From contig NZ_OY763919.1 of assembly GCF_963667735.1 (NCBI RefSeq), positions 1,489,539-1,553,538 of the forward strand: a stretch of DNA of 64,000 nt, read 5' to 3'. Below the pieces are notes generated by a model. The model saw only the letters and a program-made list of their open reading frames with translations, did no database searches and had not been told where the DNA came from. Each line of letters begins with the position of its first letter. The stretch's first letter is position 1. Positions 41,785-50,490 of this stretch are shown piece by piece. Origin of the DNA: an uncultured Methanoregula sp. (GTDB lineage Archaea; Halobacteriota; Methanomicrobia; Methanomicrobiales; Methanospirillaceae). A program made the position numbers and the translations under genes.

Positions 41785-42846
41785 TCAGATCCACTTCTTT
41801 TTCCGGTAGTAAGTGAGCATGCCGGCAACCATGACAACCATGACGGCCAGTACCGAATAGTACCCGTATTCCCACTCGATTTCCGGCATGTTCTTGAAAT
41901 TCATGCCATATAACCCGACAACGAACGTGAGCGGGATGAAGATGGTTGCAATAAGCGTGAGCACCTTCATGATCTCGTTCATCTTGTAACTCAGGCCCGA
42001 GAGGTAGATATCGATCATGCCGGATATGATATCCCGGAAGGTCTCCAGGGTATCGATCACCTGGATCGTGTGGTCATAGACATCGCGCAGGTAGATGTTG
42101 GTGGTTTCCTGGATGAGCTTGGACTCGGACCGTTCAAGGTTGTTGATCAGCTCGCGGAGCGGCCAGACGGATTTTCGCAGAAAGATCATATCCTTTTTGA
42201 GCCGGTTGATCTTCTGGAGGGATTCGCGGGTCGGGTCTGCCACCAGCTCCTCTTCGAGATCCTCGACCTGCTCCTCGAGTTTCTCCATAACCACAAAATA
42301 ATTGTCAACGATTGTGTCGATGAGCGCGTAGGCAAGGTAATCCGGGCCGAGTTTCCTGATCTTGCCCTCTTTTCGTATCCTCTCCCGCACGGGATCGAAA
42401 ATATCCCCGATATCCTCCTGGAACGAGATGAGGAAGTTGTGCCCGATGACCAGGCTGATATGTTCGATCTTGATCACTTTTGATTCTTCGATAAATGAGA
42501 GCATTTTCAGGCTCAGGTAAATATACTGGTCCAGGTCCTCCAGCTTCGGACGCTGCCCGGTATTGAAGATATCTTCCAGGATGAGCGGGTGGATGGTGAA
42601 ACATCTCCCGAGATCTTCGATAAGTTTTGGGTTCCCGAGGCCGTCGACATTGATCCAGGTGACCGTTTCGGTGTCCCGGAACGGGAAACATTCACTGATG
42701 TTTTCAACAATCTTCTCCTGGATGTGGGTGGCATCGTAGTCGATGACTGTGATCCGGACCGGAAGGCCGGCGTCCTGGCCATCCGAATGAATAATGCCGG
42801 GCGGGAGGATTGCCCGTTTGATGGTGGGATGGCGGTGGCGTGACAT
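41785..42846 (-). CDS. corA: CorA-type magnesium/cobalt channel
   Basis: A 353-aa CorA with a large N-terminal cytoplasmic domain, a long helix (VVMEKLEEQVEDLEEELVAD), and two C-terminal helices. The loop YGMNFKNMPEIEWEYGY contains the GMN selectivity motif. Helix 1 is VLTLIATIFIPLTFVVGL and the tail is TYYRKKKWI. It forms a pentameric divalent-cation channel. Confidence 0.95.
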   Translation of the reverse strand: MSRHRHPTIKRAILPPGIIHSDGQDAGLPVRITVIDYDATHIQEKIVENISECFPFRDTETVTWINVDGLGNPKLIEDLGRCFTIHPLILEDIFNTGQRPKLEDLDQYIYLSLKMLSFIEESKVIKIEHISLVIGHNFLISFQEDIGDIFDPVRERIRKEGKIRKLGPDYLAYALIDTIVDNYFVVMEKLEEQVEDLEEELVADPTRESLQKINRLKKDMIFLRKSVWPLRELINNLERSESKLIQETTNIYLRDVYDHTIQVIDTLETFRDIISGMIDIYLSGLSYKMNEIMKVLTLIATIFIPLTFVVGLYGMNFKNMPEIEWEYGYYSVLAVMVVMVAGMLTYYRKKKWI

Positions 42847-43098
42847 GAGGGGCCTGTGGATTGTAGTGAGTTGGGTGACGGGGCGAATAAGAATATCGCA
42901 GTACCCTTCCCGGAAGCCGGCGTATCCGGGCTATGGTTTCGGGGGATCAGGAATGTATGGCGGTTCAGGTCCGAGAGTGTCCGGCCTTGTCGCAAACCTG
43001 CCGGATACCTTTCACCATTTGAAAGGAACCGGTATTTTTTGGCATTTCCAGAAGCCGGGGTTGCGGGGAAAAAAAGAACAGTGCGGATCTCAAGCACA

Positions 43099-43773
43099 TT
43101 ACCTGTTCTTTCTGGCACAGCCCCCGATCAGGCAGAGTATCCCTATCCCGAGAACGGGCAGTTCCCAGGGAAGGGGAGTCTTTGTCGGCGTGGCCGGGAC
43201 ATTGACGATAACAACCACCGGGGCAGGTGCCGGCGTGGGGGTCGGGGCGGTTGAGAATACGGCCGGGATGCTGCTCACTTCGGGGATAACCACCCCGATA
43301 CCGCTGTTTGCAGACTCTGACATTGCATGGCATGTGCCGTCATAATAATGCGGGTAGCCTTCCGGGCAGCAGTATCCGGAGTAACTGTCGTACACACTGC
43401 CATACCGGCACCTGTGGCAGGCGCCGTCATAGTAATACGGGGAACTTTCCGGGCAGCAATATCCTGAGTTGCTGTCGTATACGCTGCCATACCGGCACTT
43501 GTGGCAGGCGCCGTCATAGTAATACGGGGAACTTTCCGGGCAGCAGTATCCGGAGTAGCTGTCGTATACGCTGCCGTAATCGCACTGATTGCATTTCCCG
43601 TTGTAAACATACGGGTAGCCCTCGGGGCAGCACTGGTCGTTGCTCGTTGAATAGATGTGGTAACCCGGGCTGCAGCTGTCATACCCGGCTACCGGAGCCA
43701 CAGCAGCAAGGAGGAGTAACAGGGACCCGACCGCGAGCAGGGACCGGATTGTTGTCAAACGTGAGGCACTCAT
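43099..43773 (-). CDS. Cys/Tyr-rich repeat surface protein
   Basis: A 224-aa exported protein. After the signal peptide (LLAVGSLLLLLAAVAPVAG) come a partial and three to four 29-residue repeats with pattern CCPE..PYYYDGACHKCRYG, then SVYDSYSGY; each unit has about five cysteines, so disulfide bonds or metal binding are likely. A Pro/Thr/Val linker (STAPTPTPAPAPVVVIVNVP) and a C-terminal helix LPVLGIGILCLIGG with basic end ARKNR follow. It is probably anchored at the outer face. The two central repeats are nearly identical in DNA, suggesting recent expansion. Confidence 0.75.
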   Translation of the reverse strand: MSASRLTTIRSLLAVGSLLLLLAAVAPVAGYDSCSPGYHIYSTSNDQCCPEGYPYVYNGKCNQCDYGSVYDSYSGYCCPESSPYYYDGACHKCRYGSVYDSNSGYCCPESSPYYYDGACHRCRYGSVYDSYSGYCCPEGYPHYYDGTCHAMSESANSGIGVVIPEVSSIPAVFSTAPTPTPAPAPVVVIVNVPATPTKTPLPWELPVLGIGILCLIGGCARKNR

Positions 43774-43848
43774 TTACACACCCGGAATATCGTGGGTAAT
43801 GATCCGGCTGAGGGGCGATAAACATTTGGATTTTAATGAGGATGGCAG

Positions 43849-45201
43849 TTACGTTTCAGCGGGTTCCGGTTGTGCAGTAATCCCGCTCTCATGAGAGAGG
43901 TATACGAAGAGAATTACCGGCACAATGTAAAGGAATGCAAAGGGAATTGCCTCGAATGCAATGTCCCAGCTGTCCAGGATGAGCCCGGCACCGGCTGTTG
44001 CCGGCAGGAGAAGCAGGCGCAGGGAGAGGTTCCGGGCCAGGCCCGGGTCCGCCCCGGGCCGGCAGAGCCCGGGCTTTGCGGACAGGTACTTCTTCAAAAA
44101 GAGAAGGATGAGCCCGGAAATCAGGATATTGAGATGGAAGATCAGGCCATAGATGTCGGGCTTGTCGGAAATTGCCCAGAGGCGTGACGTCAAGGGAATG
44201 AAGAGGATGGCAAGGATGAACAGAGAGACAAAACCGATGACAATCCCGTCATTTTCCCGGGTGGTTCTCATGATCTCGAAGAACAGGATAAAGAAGATCG
44301 AGATGATGATGAAGACGAACAGGAAATTGAGTCCCCGGGCGAGCATACCATTCAGGGATACCGATGTGATATCTGCTATAGTTTTCCCGGCGGTTATCGA
44401 TGGAAGATGGACATTGGTTCGTACGATCAGGGTCAGGGCAAAGGCAAAGATGGCACAGACAAGCATCTCGAGCACAATCTGGGGGACCGTGCCTCCCGTC
44501 CCGGGGGATGTTACCCGTTCCTCCCCCGGTGCCGGTACATCCGGTGTCCGGATCAGGGCCGGCTGGCTTTTTCTTTCGTGGTCCGGCATCAGGGTACCGA
44601 GGATGACAAAGGCCGGGAGGGCCAGAAAGTAAAGGTACTGGGTTCTCTCCGGATGGAACGCGGCGAGCAGGCATCCCGCAAAAGCTATCACCGGGAGCAC
44701 CAGGAGGCTTGCCCGTATGAACGGTGTCCCCTCTTCCGGAACCCCCTGCCGGAGCAGTCCGGGTCTGCTGCGGCAATGCCTCCATTCAAGGAAAAGCACG
44801 AGGCCGATTGAGAGCATGTTTGCGTGGAAGAGGATGGAGAAGGCCACATTTCCTGAAAGGAGGATGGTGAGATCGTTTGTGATCGGAATAAAGATCACCA
44901 GCATCAGCAGGATGAAGTGGAGGTACAGGAACGTCCGGTCGATCCAGGCTGTCCGGTGGAGGATGGAAAAGACGATGGCCCAGACGATCAGCAGGATGAT
45001 GAAGACGGTTAAGAAGTTCAGGATGTCCGGCAGCTGCATCCTCCCGAACTGTTCGGCGACGAGGTTTCCCGCCCCGTATTCAAAGTCCGGTATACGGATA
45101 GCGAAAAAGAGCAGAAGGAGAGAAAAACCAAAGATCCCGTTGGTGAGCCCCCATATGTTGGTATTAGCTACCGGTCCTTCGGTAACGGTCCCTCCCTGCA
45201 T
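43849..45201 (-). CDS. Tandem TMEM175-like membrane protein with degenerate filter motifs
   Basis: A 450-aa protein with two six-helix halves. The first half starts WGLTNGIFGFSLLLLFFAIR, the second LEMLVCAIFAFALTLIVRTN; both match the position of the TMEM175 helix 1 motif R-x3-FSDGVFAIAxTLL, but the Arg and FSDG residues are largely lost. Later helices, VIFIPITNDLTILLSGNVAF and AILFIPLTSRLWAISDKPDI, show the internal repeat. Eukaryotic TMEM175 has two repeats and prokaryotic channels usually one, so an archaeal two-repeat version is notable. It may not conduct potassium. Confidence 0.65.
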   Translation of the reverse strand: MQGGTVTEGPVANTNIWGLTNGIFGFSLLLLFFAIRIPDFEYGAGNLVAEQFGRMQLPDILNFLTVFIILLIVWAIVFSILHRTAWIDRTFLYLHFILLMLVIFIPITNDLTILLSGNVAFSILFHANMLSIGLVLFLEWRHCRSRPGLLRQGVPEEGTPFIRASLLVLPVIAFAGCLLAAFHPERTQYLYFLALPAFVILGTLMPDHERKSQPALIRTPDVPAPGEERVTSPGTGGTVPQIVLEMLVCAIFAFALTLIVRTNVHLPSITAGKTIADITSVSLNGMLARGLNFLFVFIIISIFFILFFEIMRTTRENDGIVIGFVSLFILAILFIPLTSRLWAISDKPDIYGLIFHLNILISGLILLFLKKYLSAKPGLCRPGADPGLARNLSLRLLLLPATAGAGLILDSWDIAFEAIPFAFLYIVPVILFVYLSHESGITAQPEPAET

Positions 45202-45390
45202 GGTAAATCTAAGGCTAATGTGAATCCTGAGTACATAAAGAGCACGAAATTCCGCAGGAGCTGCCCTGTCCGGTTACCCCGGAGAAAATGCCGGTGAAGA
45301 CAAGCGCAATGTAAAATGGTGATCAATTCTTTATTTTGGACAAAACAAGAATGTGCAGTATTTTTATGGTGGCAATTCCCCACTTCTGGT

Positions 45391-45909
45391 ATGCAGGAAC
45401 CGGGCTGCAGGGAAAATTATCCTCTTTCGATCGTCATCGGATCCAATCTGGTCCCGATATTGATCTACATCATCGGCGTCATTCTCCTCTCCCGGTTCAC
45501 GCTCTTCTGGGTCCTGGGGTACGTGATCTTCATCCTGCTCCTGGAATTCCGTCTGCTGAGCGCTCATTGCGTTGACTGCTACTATTATGGCAAAACCTGT
45601 GCGTTTGGCAAAGGCCGGCTGAGCTCCCTGCTTTTTGCACGGGGCAATCCGAAGAATTTCACCGGGATGACGCTGACCTGGCAGGATGTGGTTCCGGATT
45701 TTCTTGTCTTCATGATCCCCGTTCTTGCAGGAATCGTGCTCCTCCTGCAGAAATTTTCCTGGACGGTCCTTGCCCTCGTCATCGCCCTTCTCCTCCTGGG
45801 GTTCCTGGGCAATGCCCTTGTGCGGGTCCGGCTGGCCTGCAGGTATTGCAGACAGCGGGAGATCGGGTGCCCGGCCGAGCAGCTGTTCGGCAAGACCGGC
45901 AAATCGTAA
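45391..45909 (+). CDS. Membrane protein with cysteine clusters
   Basis: A 172-aa protein from ATG 45,391 (ATG 45,316 also in frame). It has about four helices: SNLVPILIYIIGVILLSRFT, LFWVLGYVIFILLLEFRLLS, VPDFLVFMIPVLAGIVLLLQ and FSWTVLALVIALLLLGFLGN. Cysteine-bearing segments are AHCVDCYYYGKTCAFGKG between helices and ACRYCRQREIGCPAEQL at the end, on opposite ends of the sequence but likely the same membrane side. They could bind metal or an Fe-S cluster. I know similar methanogen proteins but no function. Confidence 0.65.
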   Translation: MQEPGCRENYPLSIVIGSNLVPILIYIIGVILLSRFTLFWVLGYVIFILLLEFRLLSAHCVDCYYYGKTCAFGKGRLSSLLFARGNPKNFTGMTLTWQDVVPDFLVFMIPVLAGIVLLLQKFSWTVLALVIALLLLGFLGNALVRVRLACRYCRQREIGCPAEQLFGKTGKS

Positions 45910-46127
45910 TTCTCGGGAGATTCCCCCCGGTATGCTTTCTCCTGTCCGGGGCCCCGAATCTGGACATCAGCCCGGATACTATCCTGCAGATTATTGATCT
46001 CCTCCGGTGGACCGTGGGTATGAAGTAATGCCGCCCCTCCCGCGTATCCTCATAAGACCAGCGAGTATTTATGCTGAAAAATGTACACTATTCTTTACAA
46101 ATTGTATGTAAATTCATACTCAACCCG

Positions 46128-46838
46128 ATGAACCAGAACAACAGGAAGAGACTCATCCGATCTCTTTTCGGAAGTGAGAGCATGAAAAACTGGCAGGAGT
46201 GCAGGGGTATTACCATCTTCGATAAAAACCGGGTGGACACGCTGACCGACGGGGTCTTTGCGATCGCGATGACGCTCTTGATAACCGGTCTGGATATTCC
46301 CACAATCGGGGGAATCATCACCAGCGGCACGGTCGATACCGTGATCCTGAATCTTATTCCCGATTTTATCCATTACATCATCGCATTCGTCCTTCTCGCA
46401 AATTTCTGGTGGGCTCACCATATCCGGTCCCACTATCTCCAGGGAGTCAACCGGAAGATGATCTTTCTCAATATGGTGACCCTGCTCTTTGTCGGGCTGG
46501 TCCCGTTCTCCACGAATCTCGTTGGCGATTTTCCCTTGAACGCCCATGCCGCTCTCATCTTCGAGATCAATCTCCTCGGCCTTGGACTGTTATCCGTCCT
46601 GCAATGGAACCTGGTGATCGGCAGCGGGATCTGCCAGAAGAAGAATGCGGACCAGAAGATGCTCTCCCTCGGGAAAGAAGAATCCTATATCTTTCCCATA
46701 TTATCGTTCATCGCCATTGTCCTCTCCCTGGTATCGGTTCCGTGGAGTGCGTTCATCTACTTCATTGCACCGGTCTATATTGTCGCGATGCAATGGAGGG
46801 AGACGAGATCCCTTCACGGAGACCTGAGATCCGCCTGA
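46128..46838 (+). CDS. TMEM175-family potassium channel
   Basis: A 236-aa protein from ATG 46,128; ATG 46,182 with GTGAG upstream would give 218 aa. The hallmark VDTLTDGVFAIAMTLLI sits at the start of helix 1, and later helices read FIHYIIAFVLLANFWWAHHI and MIFLNMVTLLFVGLVPFSTN. This is the standard single-repeat prokaryotic TMEM175 (DUF1211), expected to form a tetrameric K+ channel. It is about 1 kb from, and divergent to, the tandem paralogue at 43,849-45,201. Confidence 0.88.
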   Translation: MNQNNRKRLIRSLFGSESMKNWQECRGITIFDKNRVDTLTDGVFAIAMTLLITGLDIPTIGGIITSGTVDTVILNLIPDFIHYIIAFVLLANFWWAHHIRSHYLQGVNRKMIFLNMVTLLFVGLVPFSTNLVGDFPLNAHAALIFEINLLGLGLLSVLQWNLVIGSGICQKKNADQKMLSLGKEESYIFPILSFIAIVLSLVSVPWSAFIYFIAPVYIVAMQWRETRSLHGDLRSA

Positions 46839-46906
46839 ATTCCCCTGCGCCGGATACCGGCCGGGGGTGGCGGCCCGTTGTCCAGGCCGATGACCCCGGC
46901 ACCGGT

Positions 46907-48358
46907 TCAGGAATCTTTCGGGCAGGGCGGGGTATCCGCATCCCGGGCATGCCAGGCAAAGAAGATGGCTGCAAGACTGAGGGCCGCTGCCAGGAGGAAG
47001 GCTGCATGGAACCCGGCGGTTATCGCCGGCATGGGTATCGAGAACGGATCATGATGGTAGAGTGCGGCAGCTTCTCCGGCAAGCAGGATCTCGGAGAAGG
47101 TGATCTGGAAGATCACGATTCCGAGGATGACGCCGGTATTGCCAAGAGCCTTCATGATACCGGAGGCAGCCCCTTTCTTCTCGACCGGGCTGTGGTCCAG
47201 GATCAGTTTCGTGTTGGGGACCAGGAAGATCCCGCGGGAGAGGCCGAGAAGGATGAGGGCGATGATGACCGGCACGAGAGTGAAGCTCGCCATAAAGCCG
47301 GCAAAGAGGAGGTACACTGCTGCAGCCCCGCCAGCTCCTATGACACAGAGGGTACGGCTGCTGAACCGGTCGGTCAGCGAGCCCACGCCCGGGCAGGTCA
47401 GGAGCATGGTCACGCCGGGAACGATGATGACGATGCTTGTCAGCTCATAGGAATACCCAAGGACCAGGTGCAAATAGAACGGGAAGAGGAAGACCGGCCC
47501 GTTGAAGACCATCTTCAAGAGAAGGTACGAGATGTTGGCATTGGTGAAATGCCGGTTCTTGAAAAGCGAGATCTCGAACGCCGGGTCCTCGATGGCGCTC
47601 TCGTACACGATGGCGAGCGTCCAGAACGCGAATGCAAAGAGGGCCAGGCTTATCGTCAGGAGATTTGTTATCGTGAAGACATGCACCGCGCTTATCGCAA
47701 GGACGAGCGCAATGCTTGCAAGCGAGAAGAGGCAGGCCCCGGTGAGATCGAACCTCCGCCCTCCCGTTGTATCTTCATTGGCCGGCAGCGTGAACCAGCC
47801 GGCGGCCAGGATCGCAGCCCCGACCGGGACATTGAAGAGGAAGATCCAGCGCCAGGAGATGAGGGTGGTGATTCCCATCCCGATGGTCGGGCCCAGGATG
47901 ATCCCGAGTACGGCTGCGCCGGATACATAGGCAAGTCCCCGCCCGTGCCAGCTCTCCGGGGTGTACCGCGTGATGAACGCAGGACCTATCGAGGAGATCA
48001 TCGCAGAGCCGATCGCCTGGATGATGCGGAAGAGGACGAGCTCGTGGACGGTTCCTGCAAAACTGCATAAGAGCGATCCCAGGGTGAAGACCGCGGTTCC
48101 GGCAAGAAAGACCCTCCGGTATCCCGAGACGTCGGCCAGTTTCCCGAAGAAGAGGAAGAGGCCCGAGAGGACGAGCAGGAAGACGATGATCGATGCCGAG
48201 GCAAACCCGATACCGGTGTGGAGATCTGCTGCTATCTTTGCAAGCGAGACCGTGATGCTGCTGACCGCGAGCGCACCGACGAGGGCTCCCAGGGAGATGA
48301 GGGCGAGGTTGATCTGCCAGTACCGCTCGTGGGCATTGGGTCCGGCCGGGCATTCCAT
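46907..48358 (-). CDS. MFS drug exporter, DHA2-like
   Basis: A 483-aa, 14-helix transporter. It has VSSITVSLAKIAADLHTGIG in helix 1, GKLADVSGYRRVFLAGTAVF in loop 2-3, FRIIQAIGSAMISSIGPAFI and GPTIGMGITTLISWRWIFLF (motif C). Compared with the exporter at 18,795-20,258 it lacks the acidic residue of the helix 1 D motif (ALDGTIV), so coupling may differ. It is monocistronic. A long open frame on the opposite strand is a shadow. Confidence 0.88.
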   Translation of the reverse strand: MECPAGPNAHERYWQINLALISLGALVGALAVSSITVSLAKIAADLHTGIGFASASIIVFLLVLSGLFLFFGKLADVSGYRRVFLAGTAVFTLGSLLCSFAGTVHELVLFRIIQAIGSAMISSIGPAFITRYTPESWHGRGLAYVSGAAVLGIILGPTIGMGITTLISWRWIFLFNVPVGAAILAAGWFTLPANEDTTGGRRFDLTGACLFSLASIALVLAISAVHVFTITNLLTISLALFAFAFWTLAIVYESAIEDPAFEISLFKNRHFTNANISYLLLKMVFNGPVFLFPFYLHLVLGYSYELTSIVIIVPGVTMLLTCPGVGSLTDRFSSRTLCVIGAGGAAAVYLLFAGFMASFTLVPVIIALILLGLSRGIFLVPNTKLILDHSPVEKKGAASGIMKALGNTGVILGIVIFQITFSEILLAGEAAALYHHDPFSIPMPAITAGFHAAFLLAAALSLAAIFFAWHARDADTPPCPKDS

Positions 48359-48471
48359 CTATCAGATGATCCCCCTCCGGGCTATTTGAGTGTTTCAATT
48401 TGATCTGCGGTCCGGGCGTGCCGGGCAGATCACAATCGTTTTGTACGGGAAACTTACAATTTACGGATACG

Positions 48472-49077
48472 ATGGTGCTGGATCGTTTCACCGGGCGGGC
48501 AAAAATGATCATAGCCGCCTGCTGTATTCTGCTCATTGTCGCCTCCGCTCTCTTTGTCATCGGGTTTGAATCGCAGGCGGCCCAGAAGAAACACAACATC
48601 CAGCTGCATCTTGAAAAAGCCGCCGGCCGGATGGCAGGCGAGGTGAACGGCGACGGGCTGCTCCGGCTCGCTCCGGGTGATGAGGGCAGTCCCCGCTATC
48701 TCGGGCTTGCACATGCCCTCTACAATGCCCGGCAGAACGACACGTTCCTGGTAACGTCGTATATCCTGCGGGTGGACAATGGATCGATCAGCTATGTTGT
48801 CCACGACGATTACCTGAAAAACGGGCCCGGTCCGGATGTTGCGCGGATCGGCGACCTGGTCACCATGGACAAGCCGGTCATCCTGGAAGCGGCAAACGGC
48901 AGCACGGTCTATTCCCCGGATATCTATACCTCGAAGTGGGGATCGTACATCTCCGGGTATGCCCCGGTGCGGGATTCGAACGGCACGGTTGTCGGCGTGC
49001 TCGGGGTTGACGAGACGGCCGATATGGTCTTCGATTACGAGACATACCAGTTTTACCATCTCATCGAGATATCGTGA
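48472..49077 (+). CDS. Stand-alone membrane-anchored PDC/Cache sensor domain
   Basis: A 201-aa protein from ATG 48,472. It has one N-terminal helix (MIIAACCILLIVASALFVIG) and an extracellular domain with VTSYILRVDNGSISYVVHDD, SPDIYTSKWGSYISGYAPVR and DSNGTVVGVLGVDETADMVF, the pattern of a PDC (Cache) ligand-binding domain. Such domains normally precede a kinase, cyclase or chemoreceptor module; here the gene stops right after the domain. It may act with another receptor or be a truncated sensor. Confidence 0.72.
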   Translation: MVLDRFTGRAKMIIAACCILLIVASALFVIGFESQAAQKKHNIQLHLEKAAGRMAGEVNGDGLLRLAPGDEGSPRYLGLAHALYNARQNDTFLVTSYILRVDNGSISYVVHDDYLKNGPGPDVARIGDLVTMDKPVILEAANGSTVYSPDIYTSKWGSYISGYAPVRDSNGTVVGVLGVDETADMVFDYETYQFYHLIEIS

Positions 49078-49279
49078 GGGACCTACTGCCTGCAATAAAA
49101 AGTCTGATGGGGGTTACCCCCGGCCTGGAACGGGGCCGGAGATCCAGAGCAATGAAACAGATCCTGCAACCAGAATTCCCGCGAGGGCAAACATAATCAA
49201 TAATACCGGTTTCCCGTGGACATCGTCAATATTGTTCTCTGAATGAATTATGGGGATAGAGAATGGGATTTCAGGATAT

Positions 49280-49654
49280 TTATTTCACGAATTCCACACC
49301 GGACATCCCTTCAAATTCCCGGTCGCCGGTGAGAAATGGCAGAGCCAGGGATTCCGCCACGGAATAACCGACACAATCGATGAGGGAAAATTTTTTACCG
49401 ATACGGGCAGATTCGCGTCGCAGATGCGAGGCCTGCAGGTAATCCCGGTCACCGGGATGATACAGTCTCATGCCGTGCCGGACCTGCGAGCAGATCCCCT
49501 GCGCAGCATCGGGATAATCCCGGGTAACTGCCCAGGCAAATTCTGCAAGGTTGAATTCCGTTGTCACCAGTACTGCATCCTTATATGGCCGATAATGAGG
49601 GGAGCCTTTCAGGATCTCAATAATTGCATAAGTGTCGGCAAAAAAGGAGGGCAT
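49280..49654 (-). CDS. vapC: PIN-domain toxin (VapC)
   Basis: A 124-aa PIN ribonuclease: FFADTYAIIEILKGSPHYRP with the first aspartate, TTEFNLAEFAWAVTRDYPDA with the glutamate, and FSLIDCVGYSVAESLALPFL followed by TGDREF with two more aspartates. The acidic set is complete, so the toxin looks active. It starts 2 bp after the stop of the antitoxin. Confidence 0.87.
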   Translation of the reverse strand: MPSFFADTYAIIEILKGSPHYRPYKDAVLVTTEFNLAEFAWAVTRDYPDAAQGICSQVRHGMRLYHPGDRDYLQASHLRRESARIGKKFSLIDCVGYSVAESLALPFLTGDREFEGMSGVEFVK

Positions 49655-49656
49655 AT

Positions 49657-49824
49657 CTAATCTTTAAGCTCGTCGCTGACAGCCTGGCTGTCAACGGCCC
49701 AGCCTTTCAATAACCCGAACAGCCCTTTCTTCCGTCCCGGGGATTTGGCTTTTTTTCCCGCCTTCTTTTCCGTCACCGCTTCTGAAACGATCGTGACCGG
49801 GCGGTGAACTGAGGATGGTACCAT
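49657..49824 (-). CDS. vapB: VapB-like antitoxin
   Basis: A 55-aa protein from ATG 49,824, with a Val/Lys-rich N-terminal half (SVHRPVTIVSEAVTEKKAGK) and the C-terminus LFGLLKGWAVDSQAVSDELK, the toxin-binding pattern of many archaeal VapB proteins. The DNA-binding part is short. Upstream in-frame ATGs would lengthen it by ten residues without any match. Confidence 0.72.
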   Translation of the reverse strand: MVPSSVHRPVTIVSEAVTEKKAGKKAKSPGRKKGLFGLLKGWAVDSQAVSDELKD

Positions 49825-50235
49825 GATGTACTTCAAAGGTGTATGTTTTATCAATTAATGGTATCGCGTCATGTTCCGAATCGTTTGTCCGGCCAGGTAT
49901 CCACGGGGGGTTATCCCCGCTCCATAAAAAACCGGATCCGGGGGGCTGAGGCTGACAGCAATAGAATGCAATCCCCCCGGCAAATGTCCCCGGGCTATAT
50001 GCATCGGTTAAAAGCGTAAGGTACTCGGTAAGAATTGATTTAAGATAATGCCGCTTACTGCCCGTTGCGGACAGCCGGTGGTTGTCCCGGAAAAGAAGAA
50101 GAACGGGTTCACCAAGCGACGAACTTTGTGTTGAACCCGGTCCTCGCCCGTAGGCATGTGATCATTATCTTCCATTCTTATGAAGATTTTCCCGTGCCTC
50201 CGAGCGTAGCGTATTAAAACAGGAGGTAAGAAAAA
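49825..50235. other. 411-bp gap with duplicated leader
   Basis: Nothing recognisable to about 50,064; from 50,065 the stretch belongs to a duplicated leader (separate repeat entry). I see no ncRNA match. Confidence 0.5.
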
Positions 50236-50337
50236 ATGAAATCATTACACTGGAGCGTCATCCTGCTGGCCCTGCTGCTGGCGGCGGTGGTACCGATGGT
50301 GAGTGCTGCACCGGTTCAATCCTCGGAAAAAGCACAA
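50065..50337 (+). repeat. Duplicated leader and signal-peptide region, copy A
   Basis: This stretch matches 52,961-53,239 at nearly every base. It covers about 170 bp of 5' leader, the ribosome site AGGAGGT, and codons for a whole signal peptide. The copies differ by scattered substitutions and a 6-bp deletion in the hydrophobic core of copy A. The match ends about 100 bp into the coding region. Both copies are 5' to secreted-protein genes, so this looks like a gene-duplication remnant or a recombining expression cassette. Confidence 0.85.
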
Positions 50338-50409
50338 TATGTGAGTGTCAGCCCTGCGAATACTAATTACGGGCGGTATGAGACCACATCTTATGCAAAG
50401 TATCCGTGA
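50236..50409 (+). pseudogene. Truncated secreted-protein gene, signal peptide only
   Basis: ATG 50,236 follows AGGAGGT by 8 bases and opens MKSLHWSVILLALLLAAVVP, the same signal peptide as the gene at 53,132. After about 34 codons of identity the frame runs into unrelated sequence (YVSVSPANTNYGRYETTSYA) and stops at TGA 50,407-50,409, giving 57 aa. With no domain behind the signal peptide it is probably a broken copy, though a short secreted peptide is possible. Confidence 0.7.
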
Positions 50410-50490
50410 AAATCATAATACTTTATTTTTAGAGTACAATAATGAGAATCGAGAGACGATACTGCACAGGATAGGAAAAAAAGGGGAACG

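Noticed and set aside
43099..43773. CRISPR-like spacing of repeats
   Set aside because: The 87-bp periodicity is coding (29-residue repeats in frame), without spacers.
46409..48070. 553-aa frame on the + strand
   Set aside because: It is the complement of the MFS exporter and of the TMEM175 3' end, with a Glu/Asp/Arg-rich composition typical of shadows in GC-rich DNA.
50236..50409. A functional secreted 57-aa peptide
   Set aside because: The frame matches the neighbour only through the signal peptide and then runs into unrelated sequence, so a truncated copy is simpler.
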